Shown here piece after piece: positions 62,817-64,000 of a DNA stretch of 64,000 bases. The stretch's first letter is position 1. The number at the start of each line of letters is the position of its first letter. The position numbers were made by a program, and so were the translations under genes. Source of the DNA: Sceloporus undulatus. Its lineage: Eukaryota; Chordata; Lepidosauria; Squamata; Phrynosomatidae. The notes below the pieces were generated by a model. It saw nothing but the letters and a program-made list of their open reading frames with translations, was not told the origin of the DNA and did not search any database. Where the stretch lies: positions 125,146,828 to 125,210,827 of the forward strand of contig NC_056523.1 in assembly GCF_019175285.1 (NCBI RefSeq), given 5' to 3'.

Positions 62817-64000
62817 CTGCCAGAGAAAAAATAAAGCAGGCATCAGTATATCTTGGAGTTCAGCAGACAAGAACAGGAGAATGGGTCTGCATCTCCCTCC
62901 CCTCCTCTCCCCACACTATGCAGAACCTAAAACACAGGTGAAAATCAGGCAGCCCTGCAGGTGTTGCTGGACTGTAGGTCCCAGCATTCCCACTATGCTG
63001 GCTACAGCTGCTGGAAATTGCAGTCCAACAACATCCAAACTCGTGATTGCCATACCTAGTCTAAAGCAAAGAGAAGGGAGCTTTCGATTTGCTATACTGT
63101 ATTACATCTTGCTTCTCCTAGCCACCTCTTCTTTCTTCTTCCTGAATCCTTGCATTTCATGCCCTTCTTAAATCTGCAGGGCTATTAACTTTAAATACTG
63201 TACAACACCCCTAACATTTTAGCTACCTTAATTAAATCACAACAACAGAAAAAGAGGAAGAAGAACAGCTTGCAGGAGGGCTGACAAAGGGGAAAGTGTT
63301 CGAAAGGGTACCATGACTGAAAGTCAAGTTCCTTCTTCTAGCTTATTAAGATTCTGGGGATCACTTTGGGTAATTTTCTAAAATAAAAAAAAGGGGAGGG
63401 GACATACATGCCTATGACTCTTCCTTCTTTTGCGTATTAGTCTGTGATCAAGAATTGTATAGGATTCAGAACCTCATATAAGTAACAGATTGGAGCTGAT
63501 GAAGGCGGAATTTTAAAACCCAGAAAAACTGTAATGTTTAACTTTCATTTGTACAAATATAAAACATTCTTTTTAAAAAGTTTCCATTCCCCATCCCCCC
63601 GTTACAAATGTGTGTGGGTGTATAAAAATGTGGATGTGGATTTTTTAAAAGATTATTTATAATATTAGGATTTTATAGTATAAACATGTTTAACCTAATA
63701 TTACAAACACAAGAAAGCTAGACAAATTCTCTTTTGAATAAAATGTACTGTAGAAGTCATCACAATATTTAACAATACCAAGAAAACTGAACAGTCTCAG
63801 CCCTGAGGACAAGTTGGATGTGGTCCTGAGAACAGGCAACTATTCTGTAAAAGGTTATCAAGTCATGGATTTGCTGGGGAGTGGGTGGGATTCAGGAATC
63901 TAGGATATGAAATGCAAAATATCAAATGTCACTAATTTTCCTAACATGGACAAAGATAAAATTTGAAGCCACGCTTGGATGAATGTTATTACTAGGAACA
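62817..64000. other. Upstream region or 5' leader intron of PTGER1
   Basis: Mostly unrecognised. A palindrome-like repeat with TGGACTGTAGGTCCCAGC lies at 62,950-63,045. No first exon or promoter could be placed. Confidence 0.4.

Overview
The window is from a vertebrate nuclear genome, most likely a squamate reptile (lizard, probably iguanian). Evidence: split host genes with GT/AG introns, a CpG-rich promoter, and a repeat mix of CR1 LINEs with an esterase ORF1, L2-like LINEs, L1 and BovB/RTE-like fragments, tRNA-derived SINEs with (ACA)n tails, and many short DNA transposons of hAT, PIF/Harbinger and Tc1/mariner type. The species cannot be fixed from sequence alone.

Layout. 1-29.8 kb is gene-poor and filled with transposable elements. 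Highlights are an L2-like LINE with one uninterrupted ORF (4.3-6.0 kb), an antisense CR1 split by two insertions (7.25-9.4 kb), a layered CR1 composite (16.5-23.6 kb) holding a hAT element, an opposite-strand CR1, an L2 fragment and an internal duplication, and an L1 3' end split by a Harbinger-like element (25.6-27.6 kb). A GC/CpG-rich stretch at 29.9-30.95 kb opens a 27-kb plus-strand gene with 18 exon blocks, a full-length paralogue of the AAA+ ATPase VCP/p97. Its introns hold a processed SOS2 pseudogene and many repeats. At 60.5-62.8 kb on the minus strand is PTGER1, the prostaglandin E receptor EP1, complete in two coding exons. The two genes converge tail to tail.

Main message. The VCP-like protein is clearly p97 but differs at roughly 5-20% of residues per clean exon, far more than VCP itself varies among vertebrates. 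It sits beside PTGER1, whose human home (19p13, near DNAJB1) is paralogous to the human VCP region (9p13, near DNAJB5). I infer that this is a second, whole-genome-duplication copy of VCP that is not present beside PTGER1 in human.

Caution. Exons 2-4 and 11-18 are clean, but exons 5-10 (38.07-46.4 kb) carry many single-base indels with codons and nearly all splice sites otherwise kept, and the block ends near an imperfect 60-bp tandem duplication. I read this as noisy consensus sequence, not gene death. Breaks inside that block, including those in the SOS2 copy, should not be over-read.
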